From contig PEKW01000015.1 in assembly GCA_002796995.1 (NCBI GenBank), positions 1 to 64,000 on the forward strand: a DNA stretch of 64,000 nucleotides, given 5' to 3'. Shown here piece by piece: positions 9,224-16,991 of the stretch (positions are counted from its first letter, which is position 1; each line of letters begins with the position of its first letter). A model generated the notes under the pieces. It was not told the DNA's origin, did no database searches, and saw nothing but the letters and a program-made list of their open reading frames with translations. A program made the position numbers and the translations under genes. This DNA comes from Rhizobium sp. (GTDB lineage: Bacteria; Pseudomonadota; Alphaproteobacteria; Rhizobiales; Rhizobiaceae).

Positions 9224-11158
9224 TCAGTTTCCGGAGAGCTGGAGTTCGTCCGCCAGGGACGCGATCTCCTCGACGGCCGCAGCCAGCTCCTCGGCGCCGC
9301 GCGACTGTTCGCGCGCAGCGCTGGCCGCCTGCACCGCGGCGGAGCTCGCCTGGTGGGCGACCGAGGCGATCTGCTGGGTGCCGATCTGAACCTGCTTGAT
9401 CGCCGTCAGGATCGATTTCGACGCCTCGATGACGGAGGCGTTGCCGCGGCCGATCAGCTCCATGTCCGCTTCGGCGGCGACCAGACGGTCGACAATGCGC
9501 TTGTTCTTGACGATCTCGGCTTCCGACCCGGCGATCGTCAGCTCGAAATCCCTCTGAACGGAGGTGATCTGTAGCTGGATCTGGCGCACGACATCCTTGA
9601 TGCCGTCAATGTTCTCGGCGGCGTCCTGGGCGAGTTTTCGTATGTCGGTCGAGACGATGGCAAAACCGCCGCCCGCATCGCCGGCCCGGGCCGCCTCGAC
9701 CGAGCCGCTGACGGCCAGCATGTTGGTCTGCACGGCGACGAGCACGATGCGGTCGACGGTTCGGCCGATCTGGAAACCGATCTCTCCCAGCAGATTGAGT
9801 TCCGCCAGGGCCTGGCGCGTTTCCGCAAGCGTGTCGGAAATGCTGGAGGCGATGGCATCAAGGCCGGCCTTGTTCTTGGCGATCAGCGCCCTGATCTCTT
9901 CGGCCCGCAGGCCCGCCTGTTCGGCGCTGCCCTGCGTATTGAGGGCATTCTTCTCGATCTGCCCCATGGCCGCATTGGCTTCGAGGGTCGCGGAGGCCTG
10001 GATTTCGGCGCCGCGGCTGATCTGCTCGATCGCGATGAGGATTTCGCCGGCGGCTCCGGAAAGCTCCTGGACGGTGGCGGACAACTGCTCGGCGGCGGAG
10101 CTGAGTTCTTCCGTCCTGGAGGCGCGGCCGGTCTCGTTCATGAGTTCGTCGGCGAGAATGGCCAAAGCCTGCGCGGTCTGCTGGCTCTGGTCGAGGGCAG
10201 CGCTCTGCTGCTGGACGGCGCGCTGCGCCTCGGCGGCTGCGGCCGATTGTTCCTCGGCTGCCGCTGCGACCGCTTCAGACCCCTTCTGGGCTTCGCGGGT
10301 GGCGACCTCGGCTTCGATGGCGGCAATGAGGATCGCCTGGCTGTTGCGTGAAAGTTCCGTCAGGCCGGCTCGGATGGCATGCAGGTCTTCCGACACCGCC
10401 CGTCCCCACACCGTCTGGTCCTGCGCCTTGGCGGCTGCGGAGCGGATGCTGTCGGCAATGCGGCGAACGCCGCTGACGATCGTTTCGGCATGCTCGTTGA
10501 CATCGCGCGAGCTTCGCTCGGCAATCTCGGCCAGGGAGCGGACCTCGTCGGCGACGACGGCGAAACCGCGGCCATGTTCACCCGCGCGCGCCGCCTCGAT
10601 TGCGGCGTTGAGGGCGAGCAGGTTGGTGCGGTCCGAAAGATCGGCCACCGCAACCGTGGTCGCGCCGATGCTCTGTGCCTGGGCCTGCAACGCGTCGATC
10701 ACGCCGACGGATGCGATCTGCCGAAGGGCATTGGCTTCGATGGCGACGATCGATGCATCGATCTGCGCCGCGGCGTCCAGGACAGAGCCCTGCAATTCCT
10801 CGGTGCGGGTGCGGGTGGTTTCCGCTTCGCCGCGGGCTTCGGTAAACCGCGATGCGAGATGGGTCGTGGCGGACAGCGATTCATGCGCCGCACCCGCTGC
10901 CTCTTCGGCGCCGCTGGCGATCTGTTCCAGCGCGCGGCGGAGTTCCTCGGCCGCTGCCGCAGCCTCGCCGACGCCGGTCGCCAGCTCTTCGGTGGCAGCA
11001 CCGATGCGTTCCGCCGCCTTCTGCTGGCGAACGCGGGAGCGATCCTGGGACCGCCGCGCCGCGGTATGGGTTTCGACGCTTTTCGCTGCCGGCTCCATCG
11101 CGACGTTTTTGCTTGCAGTCGTTCTGCCGCCTAGCTGGGAAGTCTTGACCAATGCCAT
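9224..11158 (-). CDS. Soluble methyl-accepting receptor with two signalling hairpins
   Basis: Predicted to be 644 residues, almost all Ala/Glu-rich coiled coil, with no transmembrane segment and no recognisable ligand domain. Two MCP hairpin tips are present. The first, at about 165-210, is canonical ([18 protein letters not shown] and [12 protein letters not shown]). The second, at about 470-510, is degenerate ([18 protein letters not shown] and [15 protein letters not shown]). Normal MCPs have one tip per chain. The start ATG at 11158 was chosen because the open frame upstream shows no MCP features; its SD (GGAT) is weak. It heads the che operon and ends 4 bases before the triple CheW gene. 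With no sensor domain it may read signals through partner proteins. Confidence 0.88.
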   Translation of the reverse strand: MALVKTSQLGGRTTASKNVAMEPAAKSVETHTAARRSQDRSRVRQQKAAERIGAATEELATGVGEAAAAAEELRRALEQIASGAEEAAGAAHESLSATTHLASRFTEARGEAETTRTRTEELQGSVLDAAAQIDASIVAIEANALRQIASVGVIDALQAQAQSIGATTVAVADLSDRTNLLALNAAIEAARAGEHGRGFAVVADEVRSLAEIAERSSRDVNEHAETIVSGVRRIADSIRSAAAKAQDQTVWGRAVSEDLHAIRAGLTELSRNSQAILIAAIEAEVATREAQKGSEAVAAAAEEQSAAAAEAQRAVQQQSAALDQSQQTAQALAILADELMNETGRASRTEELSSAAEQLSATVQELSGAAGEILIAIEQISRGAEIQASATLEANAAMGQIEKNALNTQGSAEQAGLRAEEIRALIAKNKAGLDAIASSISDTLAETRQALAELNLLGEIGFQIGRTVDRIVLVAVQTNMLAVSGSVEAARAGDAGGGFAIVSTDIRKLAQDAAENIDGIKDVVRQIQLQITSVQRDFELTIAGSEAEIVKNKRIVDRLVAAEADMELIGRGNASVIEASKSILTAIKQVQIGTQQIASVAHQASSAAVQAASAAREQSRGAEELAAAVEEIASLADELQLSGN

Positions 11159-11241
11159 GATGTATCCGTGCGTCGATGAGCCTGAGAGTGAATGGCACCA
11201 AGCAAAGCCTTGCGGACCCAGGCAGGTTAAAGTCTTCGAAT

Positions 11242-11649
11242 TTATCGCGTAAATGGCGAGGCTGCGCAATCAGCGCCCCGCTCGGAAGTTCCAATCCCGC
11301 GCAGATGATCGATAATGCGATTCACGTCATAGGGTTTGGAGAAGAAATGGGCTTTTCCCGGCAGTTCGTTGCGCGGGATCTTGAGGTAGCCGGAAGTCAG
11401 CAGGACGGCCAGTTCAGGCCTCGACTGGGAGACAAGCCGTGCCAGCTTCAGCCCGTCCATCGAACCGGGCATGTCGATATCGGTGAAAAGCGCATCGATT
11501 TCGGGGTGATCGGCCATCACGCTCAGCGCTTCGTCCGCCGTGCCGGCTTCCAATACCCGAAAGCCCGCGTCCTCCAGTTGATCGACGAGGCTCATGCGGA
11601 TCAAAACTTCGTCCTCAACAACGAGGACGAAAACAGCGGCATAGGCCAT
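11242..11649 (-). CDS. Single-domain response regulator
   Basis: This receiver of about 135 residues has an acidic pair in VEDE (12-14), phosphoacceptor Asp57 (FTDIDMPG), Ser/Thr in TSGY, and Lys in SKPYD. The subtype with TSGY and SKPF/Y is usual for receivers fed by hybrid kinases such as the PAS kinase at the end of the neighbouring operon; pairing is inference. The start is uncertain: ATG 11649 opens just before the first beta strand but has no clear SD. The stop is 83 bases before the receptor gene on the same strand, so co-transcription with the che operon is possible. Confidence 0.8.
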   Translation of the reverse strand: MAYAAVFVLVVEDEVLIRMSLVDQLEDAGFRVLEAGTADEALSVMADHPEIDALFTDIDMPGSMDGLKLARLVSQSRPELAVLLTSGYLKIPRNELPGKAHFFSKPYDVNRIIDHLRGIGTSERGADCAASPFTR

Positions 11650-11725
11650 GCCGGTGTCTACCAGGTGGGAGAAATACAGATCGGTGCTACACAATGCGGC
11701 AAAACGGGAAAGGTTCCGCGGTTCC

Positions 11726-11750
11726 ATGCGCCGAGCGCATTTTTTTATTT
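11726..11750 (+). terminator. Plus-strand intrinsic terminator without a visible gene
   Basis: A perfect 6-bp stem (ATGCGC, loop CGA, GCGCAT) runs into seven consecutive T and then ATTT on the plus strand. All annotated genes around it are on the minus strand, so it would end a plus-strand RNA, possibly one antisense to the receiver gene at 11242-11649. On the minus strand it is simply a hairpin in the leader of that gene. Confidence 0.5.
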
Positions 11751-11824
11751 GCCGCGCATTCCGGCTTTCCTGAGCATCCAATCCGCCATGGCTGGCCCAG
11801 CTGAGACCCTGGACCTCGCTTAGA

Positions 11825-12187
11825 TCAGGCGGTGGCCTTGCGGATGGCGCCGATCAACTCTTCTTCGGTATAGGGCTTGGCCAGGATCGTTATGTTGGTG
11901 AGGGCTTCCGCGCCGGCGATCGTCGTTGCACCGGTCGAAAAGATGACGGGAAGTTCGGGGAGCCGTTTGCGGGTCTCGATTACCAGTTCGAGTCCGGAAA
12001 TGCCCGGCAGGCCCATGTCGGTCACCATGACGTCAATGCGGGACGCTGCAAGCTGCTTCAGCGCCTCCTCGCCCGAGCCCGCTTCGATGACCGTCATCCC
12101 GGCGTCCTGCAGCATGTCGACCGAGGTCATCATGATGATCGGTTCGTCCTCGCAGAACAGGACGGTCAAGCTTTCTCTGTCAGTCAT
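11825..12187 (-). CDS. Single-domain response regulator
   Basis: This 120-residue receiver has acidic residues in CEDE (13-15), phosphoacceptor Asp57 (VTDMGLPG), Thr in STGAT and Lys in AKPY. The ATG at 12187 has a GGAAAAG SD 4 bases upstream and gives a normal receiver length; a longer frame reaching 12268 adds residues unlike a receiver. It is about 175 bases upstream of the second receiver gene and divergent from the stress gene at 12515. Like its neighbour it most resembles stand-alone receivers served by hybrid PAS kinases. Confidence 0.85.
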   Translation of the reverse strand: MTDRESLTVLFCEDEPIIMMTSVDMLQDAGMTVIEAGSGEEALKQLAASRIDVMVTDMGLPGISGLELVIETRKRLPELPVIFSTGATTIAGAEALTNITILAKPYTEEELIGAIRKATA

Positions 12188-12449
12188 CGCTTTTCCAAAC
12201 TGATAATTGTCGGTGCCTCGGCCCGATTTCGACGCGTCGCTCAGCCCGATATAGTTTGCCCGCCGCATGGACGCAAAAACTTTCGCTCACGTCCTGAAGG
12301 AATGCCCGGTCGATGCAGCGACGCCCGGACAAGCCGATCTTTTTTTGACGCGCTGAGAGGCTGGTATGGGAGGGCCATGTTCCCTTGAGGGACGGGTGTT
12401 CGGTCGATTGCGACGGCGCGATCGTCCGCTAGCAGGATGCTGAAGCGAC

Positions 12450-12474
12450 GGAACATTTGTCTTGCTGGCTGGTT
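12450..12474 (+). promoter_or_regulatory. EcfG (RpoE2)-type general stress promoter
   Basis: GGAAC at 12450-12454 and GTT at 12472-12474 are separated by 17 bases, matching the alphaproteobacterial EcfG/RpoE2 consensus GGAAC-N18-TT. It lies about 40 bases before the ATG of the gene at 12515. The rest of the 327-base gap 12188-12514 holds no gene that I can support; a run of eight T at 12340-12347 has no good stem before it. Confidence 0.7.
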
Positions 12475-12514
12475 CACTCACCGCCGGATCACTTCCGATC
12501 CCGAAAGGAAACAC

Positions 12515-12832
12515 ATGAAGAAGATGCTCGTCACCGCGGCGATTTTCGCCCTTTCCTCTTCGGTCTTTGCGCAGACCACCACGCCCGCCGCCAACCCGAC
12601 CGGTGAGACACCGGCAGTCGCGACCCCCGCCGACACGAACCCCACCGCTCCGGTCGAAGGCGCAAACAGCTTCACCGAAGAACAGGCCATGGAACGCTTC
12701 ACCGAAGCCGGCTACGCCGAGGTTTCCGACCTGAAGCTCGACGACAAGGGCATCTGGCAGGCCAAGGCGACCAAGGATGGTAAGCCGGTGATGGTCTCCA
12801 TGGATTACCAGGGCAACATCGTCGCCAAGTAA
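12515..12832 (+). CDS. Small exported PepSY-like protein
   Basis: This 105-residue protein has a clear Sec signal peptide (MKKMLVTAAIFALSSSVFAQ, cleavage after the Ala before Gln). A Thr/Pro/Ala-rich linker follows, then a C-terminal segment of about 50 residues resembling a PepSY fold (ERFTEAGYAEVSDLKLDDKG and the final GNIVAK). It is probably periplasmic. The ATG at 12515 has AAGGAA 5 bases upstream, which decides the start over an in-frame codon at 12437. The EcfG-type promoter directly upstream and the stress-type gene 39 bases downstream suggest expression in general stress. Molecular role unknown. Confidence 0.8.
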   Translation: MKKMLVTAAIFALSSSVFAQTTTPAANPTGETPAVATPADTNPTAPVEGANSFTEEQAMERFTEAGYAEVSDLKLDDKGIWQAKATKDGKPVMVSMDYQGNIVAK

Positions 12833-12871
12833 GACCGCCTTTTCAAAAAAATAATCTCGAGGAGAGACATC

Positions 12872-13483
12872 ATGACCACTGTTACCGGACTATTCGATCA
12901 CTATTCGGACGCTGCCACCGCCGTCGCCCAGCTCAAGGCTGCCGGCGTCCCGGAAAACGACATCAGCATTGTCTCGAACAATTCCGATGGGCGCTATGAG
13001 GACGACGACAACGGCGCGGCCGAAGGTGCAGGCACCGGTGCAGGCGTCGGGGCGGCCCTCGGCGGCGGTGCCGGCCTTCTGACAGGCCTCGGCATGATGG
13101 CAATTCCCGGCGTGGGCCCGGTTGTCGCTGCCGGCTGGCTGGCTGCGACCGCTGCCGGTGCATTGGCCGGTGCCGTGGTCGGCGGAGCCGCCGGTGGCCT
13201 GATCGGCGCTCTGACCGATTCCGGCGTCGATGAGAATGATGCCCATGTCTATGCTGAAGGCGTCCGCCGCGGCGGCACGCTCGTGACCGCAAAGGTCGAC
13301 GATGCCCGTGCCGGCGAAGCCGAAGCCATTCTCCAGCGTTCGAACTGGGTCGACCTTTCGGAACGTCGCTCGACCTACGAAAAAGAGGGCTGGAGCCGTT
13401 TCGACGACGCTTCGAATCCCTATTCGCGCGAAGAGATCGCTGCTGAGCGGGCTCGCTACGGCACCCGCGACTCTTCGATCTAA
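12872..13483 (+). CDS. General stress protein with YflT-like fold and Gly-rich hydrophobic core
   Basis: Its 203 residues begin with a segment like the YflT/general-stress-17M family (VTGLFDHYSDAATAVAQLKAAGVPENDISIVSN). A Gly/Ala-rich hydrophobic stretch at about 50-118 could be one or two membrane segments. The second half returns to the ferredoxin-like pattern (DENDAHVYAEGVRRGGTLVTAKV), followed by a polar tail. An AGGAGAG SD precedes the ATG. It is 39 bases after the PepSY-like gene and is followed by a strong terminator, so the two form one unit under the EcfG-type promoter. Function is not known. Confidence 0.85.
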   Translation: MTTVTGLFDHYSDAATAVAQLKAAGVPENDISIVSNNSDGRYEDDDNGAAEGAGTGAGVGAALGGGAGLLTGLGMMAIPGVGPVVAAGWLAATAAGALAGAVVGGAAGGLIGALTDSGVDENDAHVYAEGVRRGGTLVTAKVDDARAGEAEAILQRSNWVDLSERRSTYEKEGWSRFDDASNPYSREEIAAERARYGTRDSSI

Positions 13484-13492
13484 AGGTGGAAT

Positions 13493-13528
13493 TTCAGGGC
13501 CGTGTCCGCACGGCCCTGAAGCCTTTTC
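13493..13528 (+). terminator. Intrinsic terminator of the stress operon
   Basis: A perfect 12-bp stem (13493-13504 with 13509-13520, loop TCCG) is followed by GCCTTTTC. It lies 10 bases after the stop of the general stress gene on the same strand. Confidence 0.85.
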
Positions 13529-13708
13529 TGCAGTCCAGAGAAGGTGCCTCAGGCTCTCTTCTTAGGTTTATTCGGCGATTATCCCTTCCGCCGCCCGGCA
13601 TGCGCGAGACGAAAAGCGTGATCAACTGCCGGAAGATCCGACATTCCCGTTGACGGCCGCTGCCTTGCACCGTCTCATGGACGCGATCGCAGGACAGGGG
13701 ACTTCATT

Positions 13709-13945
13709 TTGGCTTTCCAGTATTTCGATGACGACAAAAGCATCGGCCCGGCGGAGCTGGACCTTTTGCAAGAGGTATTCCTCGAGCTGTGCCGAAATGC
13801 CTCCGTCGATCCCCAGGGTCCGGAGGGGATGACGCTGGCCCAGTCTCTCATCAGCCTGTTCAAGTCAGGGTTCCGCTCGAAGCAGGAACTGATCTACATG
13901 TCGCAGGAAGCGCCGGTTTCCGAAGCGGCTGGCGACGAAGAGTAG
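13709..13945 (+). CDS. Small conserved-type hypothetical protein
   Basis: This 78-residue acidic protein is read from a TTG start with a GGACAGGGG purine stretch upstream. It has a helical central part (IGPAELDLLQEVFLELCRNA and AQSLISLFKSGFRSKQELIYM) and an acidic C-terminus. There is no signal peptide or membrane segment. I do not recognise the family; its size and position among stress-type genes are all that can be said. The 225-base gap before it holds the terminator above and nothing else I can support. Confidence 0.6.
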   Translation: MAFQYFDDDKSIGPAELDLLQEVFLELCRNASVDPQGPEGMTLAQSLISLFKSGFRSKQELIYMSQEAPVSEAAGDEE

Positions 13946-14002
13946 GGGGACCGGCCAGCGCAGCCGGCCGCCTCAGGCGGGCGGATATCGATTCGGACGG
14001 GC

Positions 14003-14332
14003 TCAGTCCGGGCGATCGGCCAGCACGGGATTGGCGATCTTGCCTTCGAGCACGCCGCGGGGCCCATGCCGTGCATGGCGCGAGTTCTCCTCCATCACCA
14101 CCGTGTAGAGTTTTTCGTCGGTGAAGGCCGAGCCGTTGGTGGTGGAAACACCTTCCGCGGGCTTGGCGTCGCTTTGCAAGAAGTCGCCTTCCGCTTCCAT
14201 GGCGACGACGCGCGCATCGCCGGTGGTTCTCGCCCTGACGAGCACTTCGCCCTGGTAGGGGCTGTTCTGCCAGTTGGGATCGTCCGGCTCCGCCAGGGGG
14301 ACCAGGCGATAGATGTTGAGTTCGTCCTGCAT
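14003..14332 (-). CDS. Hypothetical protein under an EcfG-type promoter
   Basis: Predicted 109 residues starting at ATG 14332, which has GGAGG 9 bases upstream; this decides against the longer frame to 14413. The sequence is mostly beta/loop in character (IYRLVPLAEPDDPNW, GEVLVRARTTGDARVVAM, YTVVMEE) with no signal peptide or membrane segment. I do not recognise a function. A GGAAC-N17-GTT promoter 34 bases upstream places it in the general stress response with the divergent genes at 12.5-13.5 kb. Confidence 0.65.
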   Translation of the reverse strand: MQDELNIYRLVPLAEPDDPNWQNSPYQGEVLVRARTTGDARVVAMEAEGDFLQSDAKPAEGVSTTNGSAFTDEKLYTVVMEENSRHARHGPRGVLEGKIANPVLADRPD

Positions 14333-14365
14333 ATCTTCGGCCTCCGATTGACGCGTCTCGGTCCC

Positions 14366-14390
14366 AACGTCTGCATCGGCAGGTGGTTCC
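14366..14390 (-). promoter_or_regulatory. EcfG (RpoE2)-type general stress promoter
   Basis: On the minus strand GGAAC (14390-14386) and GTT (14368-14366) are 17 bases apart, the same spacing as the site at 12450. It ends 34 bases before the ATG at 14332. Confidence 0.68.
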
Positions 14391-14450
14391 GTGACGCGCC
14401 CTGTCGGCCCCAATTGCCTGCGCTGTTCGGCGCTTCGGTTCGAAACGGCG

Positions 14451-15206
14451 TCACAAGGTCTGGGCGGCGCTGATGGAGGAGACGAAGCGGCGCGTGCGAT
14501 CCTGCTCGGGCGCTCCGAAGATGCGCTCGGCGGTGCCGGTCTCGATCACCCGCCCGGCTTCGAGGAAGACGACATTGTTGGCGATGCGCGAAGCGAGGCG
14601 CAGATCATGCGTCGCCATCACCATCGTCGTTCCCTCGGTCGCGAGCTGGCCCAGAACCTCGACCACTTCGGCCGACAGTTCCGGATCGAGCGCCGAGGTC
14701 GGCTCGTCGCAGAGCAGAACCTTCGGCGAGGGGGCGAGGGCTCTTGCAATGGCGACGCGTTGCTGCTGGCCGCCCGAAAGATTGGCCGGCCACGCATCCG
14801 CCTTGTGCAGCATGCCGACCTTGGTAAGCAGCTCCGTGGCGCGGGCGCGTGCCTTTTCGCGCGACCACTTCTGCACGACGAGCAGCCCCTCCATGACGTT
14901 CTCGATCGCGGTCCGGTGAGGGAAGAGCTGAAAGTTCTGAAACACCATGCCGGTCTCGCAGCGGATCTTCTGGATCGCCGGCCAGGGCGTCTTTCGGCCA
15001 GGCGAGAATTCCACCGTGTCGTCGGCGACCCGGACCGTTCCGGAATTGGGCAGTTCCAGCAGGTTGATGGTGCGAAGCAGCGTGCTCTTGCCGCCGCCGG
15101 AGGGGCCGACCAGCGCCGTGACGCTGCCTTCGGCGAAGGTCAGCGAGATGTCGTCGAGGATGAGCGCCTCGCCGAAGCGCTTTTCGATGTGGGACAGTTC
15201 GATCAC
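14451..15206 (-). CDS. tcyN: Cystine/polar amino-acid ABC transporter ATPase
   Basis: The 251-residue ATPase of a polar amino-acid importer has Walker A (GPSGGGKST, about 33-41), a Q loop (GMVFQNFQLFPH), signature LSGGQQQR and Walker B (VLLCDEPTSALD). It resembles E. coli TcyN (YecC) over its length. It starts with GTG overlapping the permease stop (GTGA). Binding-protein and permease genes lie just upstream on the same strand. Substrate cystine is inferred from the similarity of all three parts to the TcyJLN system; another amino acid remains possible. Confidence 0.87.
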   Translation of the reverse strand: MIELSHIEKRFGEALILDDISLTFAEGSVTALVGPSGGGKSTLLRTINLLELPNSGTVRVADDTVEFSPGRKTPWPAIQKIRCETGMVFQNFQLFPHRTAIENVMEGLLVVQKWSREKARARATELLTKVGMLHKADAWPANLSGGQQQRVAIARALAPSPKVLLCDEPTSALDPELSAEVVEVLGQLATEGTTMVMATHDLRLASRIANNVVFLEAGRVIETGTAERIFGAPEQDRTRRFVSSISAAQTL

Positions 15207-15883
15207 GGGTTTGCCTCCAGCATGCCGCCATAGCGTCCGAAACGAACCTCCAGGCGCGCCTGCAGAGACGACAGGACGGAGCTGATGGCGAGATAGATGA
15301 GCGCCGCTTCGATATAGAGTATCAGCGGCTCATAGGTGGTCGCGACGATGCGCTGGGCCGACTGGAAGAGCTCCGGAACGGTGATCGCGGCGGCGAGAGA
15401 CGTGTCCTTGACGAGCGAAATGAAGGTATTGGCGAGCGACGGCACCGCCACCCGGCCCGCCTGGGGCAGGATGGTGCGGGTCATCGCCTGACGCCACGTC
15501 ATGCCGGTCGAATAGGCGGCTTCCCATTGGCCCTTGGGCACCGAGGAGATGGCCGCGCGGATGATTTCCGAGGTGTAGGCCCCGATGTTCAGGGTGAAGC
15601 CGATCAGCGCCGCGGGAAAGGCGTCGAGCAGGATGCCGAGGCTCGGCAGGCCGTAGAAGATGACGAAGAGCTGGACCAGGAGAGGCGTGCCGCGGATGAC
15701 CCAGACATAGAACCGGGCCACCAGGACCAGCGGTCTTGCGCCGAAGAGCCTGGCCACCGCCGTGCCGAGCCCGAGGGCAAGCCCCAGGGCAAAGGACAGG
15801 AGGGTCAGCGGGATGGTGAAACGGATGCCGGCCCACAAGAGCGTGGGCAGGGAGTCATACATCAGTTGAAGCCAGTGCGGCAC
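15203..15883 (-). CDS. tcyL: Cystine/polar amino-acid ABC transporter permease
   Basis: The 226-residue inner-membrane permease of the HisMQ type has several membrane segments. Motifs shared with E. coli TcyL include RGTPLLVQLFVIFYGLP, AAISSVPKGQWEAAYSTGM (the EAA loop) and FISLVKDTSLAA. The GTG start is preceded by GGGGA. A terminator-like hairpin with a T6 tract ends about 10 bases before the start, so part of transcription from the binding-protein gene may stop before this gene. Confidence 0.87.
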   Translation of the reverse strand: MPHWLQLMYDSLPTLLWAGIRFTIPLTLLSFALGLALGLGTAVARLFGARPLVLVARFYVWVIRGTPLLVQLFVIFYGLPSLGILLDAFPAALIGFTLNIGAYTSEIIRAAISSVPKGQWEAAYSTGMTWRQAMTRTILPQAGRVAVPSLANTFISLVKDTSLAAAITVPELFQSAQRIVATTYEPLILYIEAALIYLAISSVLSSLQARLEVRFGRYGGMLEANP

Positions 15884-15892
15884 GCCATATCC

Positions 15893-15930
15893 CCAAAAAA
15901 TGCGACGGCCGGCGGGAGGGCCGGTCCGTC
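15893..15930 (-). terminator. Hairpin with T tract between tcyJ and tcyL (likely attenuator)
   Basis: On the minus strand a 10-bp stem with one bulge (15930-15920 with 15913-15904) is followed by GCATTTTTTGG. It stands between the binding-protein gene and the permease gene of one operon, so partial termination is likely. Confidence 0.75.
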
Positions 15931-15985
15931 TATGCCGTCAGTCGAGCGGATGGGTCGGATGCGCGGAACGCGCATCGATCAATCG

Positions 15986-16759
15986 CTATTTGGAAACGTC
16001 CTGGCCGAAATACTTGGCCGAGATCGTCTCATAGGTGCCGTCGGCCTTGATGTCGGCCAACGCCTTGTTGATCGCTGCGACCAGTTCGTCGTCGCCCTTG
16101 CGCACGATGATGCCGGAGGCTTCGGCCTCGGCCTTTTCGGCGGCGATCTTCACCGGTGCATCGGCCTTCTGCTTCTTGAAGTCGAGGAAGGACAGGCTGT
16201 CGTTGATCGTCGCATCGGCGCGGCCGGTCAGGACGAGCTGGATCGCCTGGTCGAAACCGTCCGTGCCGACCAGTTCCGCCCCTGCCGCTTCGGCGAGCTT
16301 GCCGAAATTGCTGGTGAGGGACTGGGCGGACTTCTTGCCCTTGAGGTCCTCGAAGCCGGCGATCTCGGTATTGTCGTCGCGGACGATCAGGACGGCCTTG
16401 GAGACGATGTAGGGATCGGAGAAATTGTACTTCTGCTTGCGAGCCTCGGTGATGCCGACCTGGTTGATCACGGCGTCATAACGCTTGGCATCGAGGCCGG
16501 CGATCAGTCCGTCCCACTTGCCTTCGACGAATTCCGGCTTGACGCCGAGCTTGGCTGCAACCGCGCGGCCGATCTCGACATCGAAGCCGACGAGTTCGTT
16601 CGACGAATCATGGAAGGTGAAGGGAGCGTAGGTGCCTTCCGTTCCAATCTTGAGGACACCGCTCGACTTGATCTGGTCGAGGTCCTCGCCGGCCAGCGCC
16701 GGGGTGAAGACGAGGGTCTGAAGGGTTGCCAGTGCAACGAAGGTCTTGAGCCAGCTCAT
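15986..16759 (-). CDS. tcyJ: Cystine/polar amino-acid periplasmic binding protein
   Basis: This 257-residue family-3 solute-binding protein has a signal peptide (about 23 residues, ending TPALAG). Motifs typical of the TcyJ group are GTEGTYAPFTFHD, GFDVEIGRAVAAKLGV, KWDGLIAGLDAKRYDAVINQVGI and KYFGQDVSK. An AAGGAA SD precedes the ATG. It heads the tcyJLN operon; the terminator-like hairpin after it should make it the most abundant product. The 232 bases upstream (16760-16991) hold its promoter region and no gene. Confidence 0.88.
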   Translation of the reverse strand: MSWLKTFVALATLQTLVFTPALAGEDLDQIKSSGVLKIGTEGTYAPFTFHDSSNELVGFDVEIGRAVAAKLGVKPEFVEGKWDGLIAGLDAKRYDAVINQVGITEARKQKYNFSDPYIVSKAVLIVRDDNTEIAGFEDLKGKKSAQSLTSNFGKLAEAAGAELVGTDGFDQAIQLVLTGRADATINDSLSFLDFKKQKADAPVKIAAEKAEAEASGIIVRKGDDELVAAINKALADIKADGTYETISAKYFGQDVSK

Positions 16760-16991
16760 TCCGTTTCCTTTTTGGATCAGCGATTTGATCTTGATAAATG
16801 GCAGAATGCGAAGGGGCAGGGAGGGGACAAAACCGCAATTTCGACCGTGATCGGAGAATATTTTGCTCCCTGCGTTTCCTCAATAGCATTGGCAGCCGCG
16901 AGGGCACACTACGCCCACGCGGCTGGAACGGCATAACGGGCCTAAAGTTCCCGAGAGGTGGACTGACGAACCGTTCGGGCCGGCGATCTAC

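Noticed and set aside
12340-12347. Run of eight T on the plus strand
   Set aside because: Only weak pairing lies directly before it, so I do not call a terminator.
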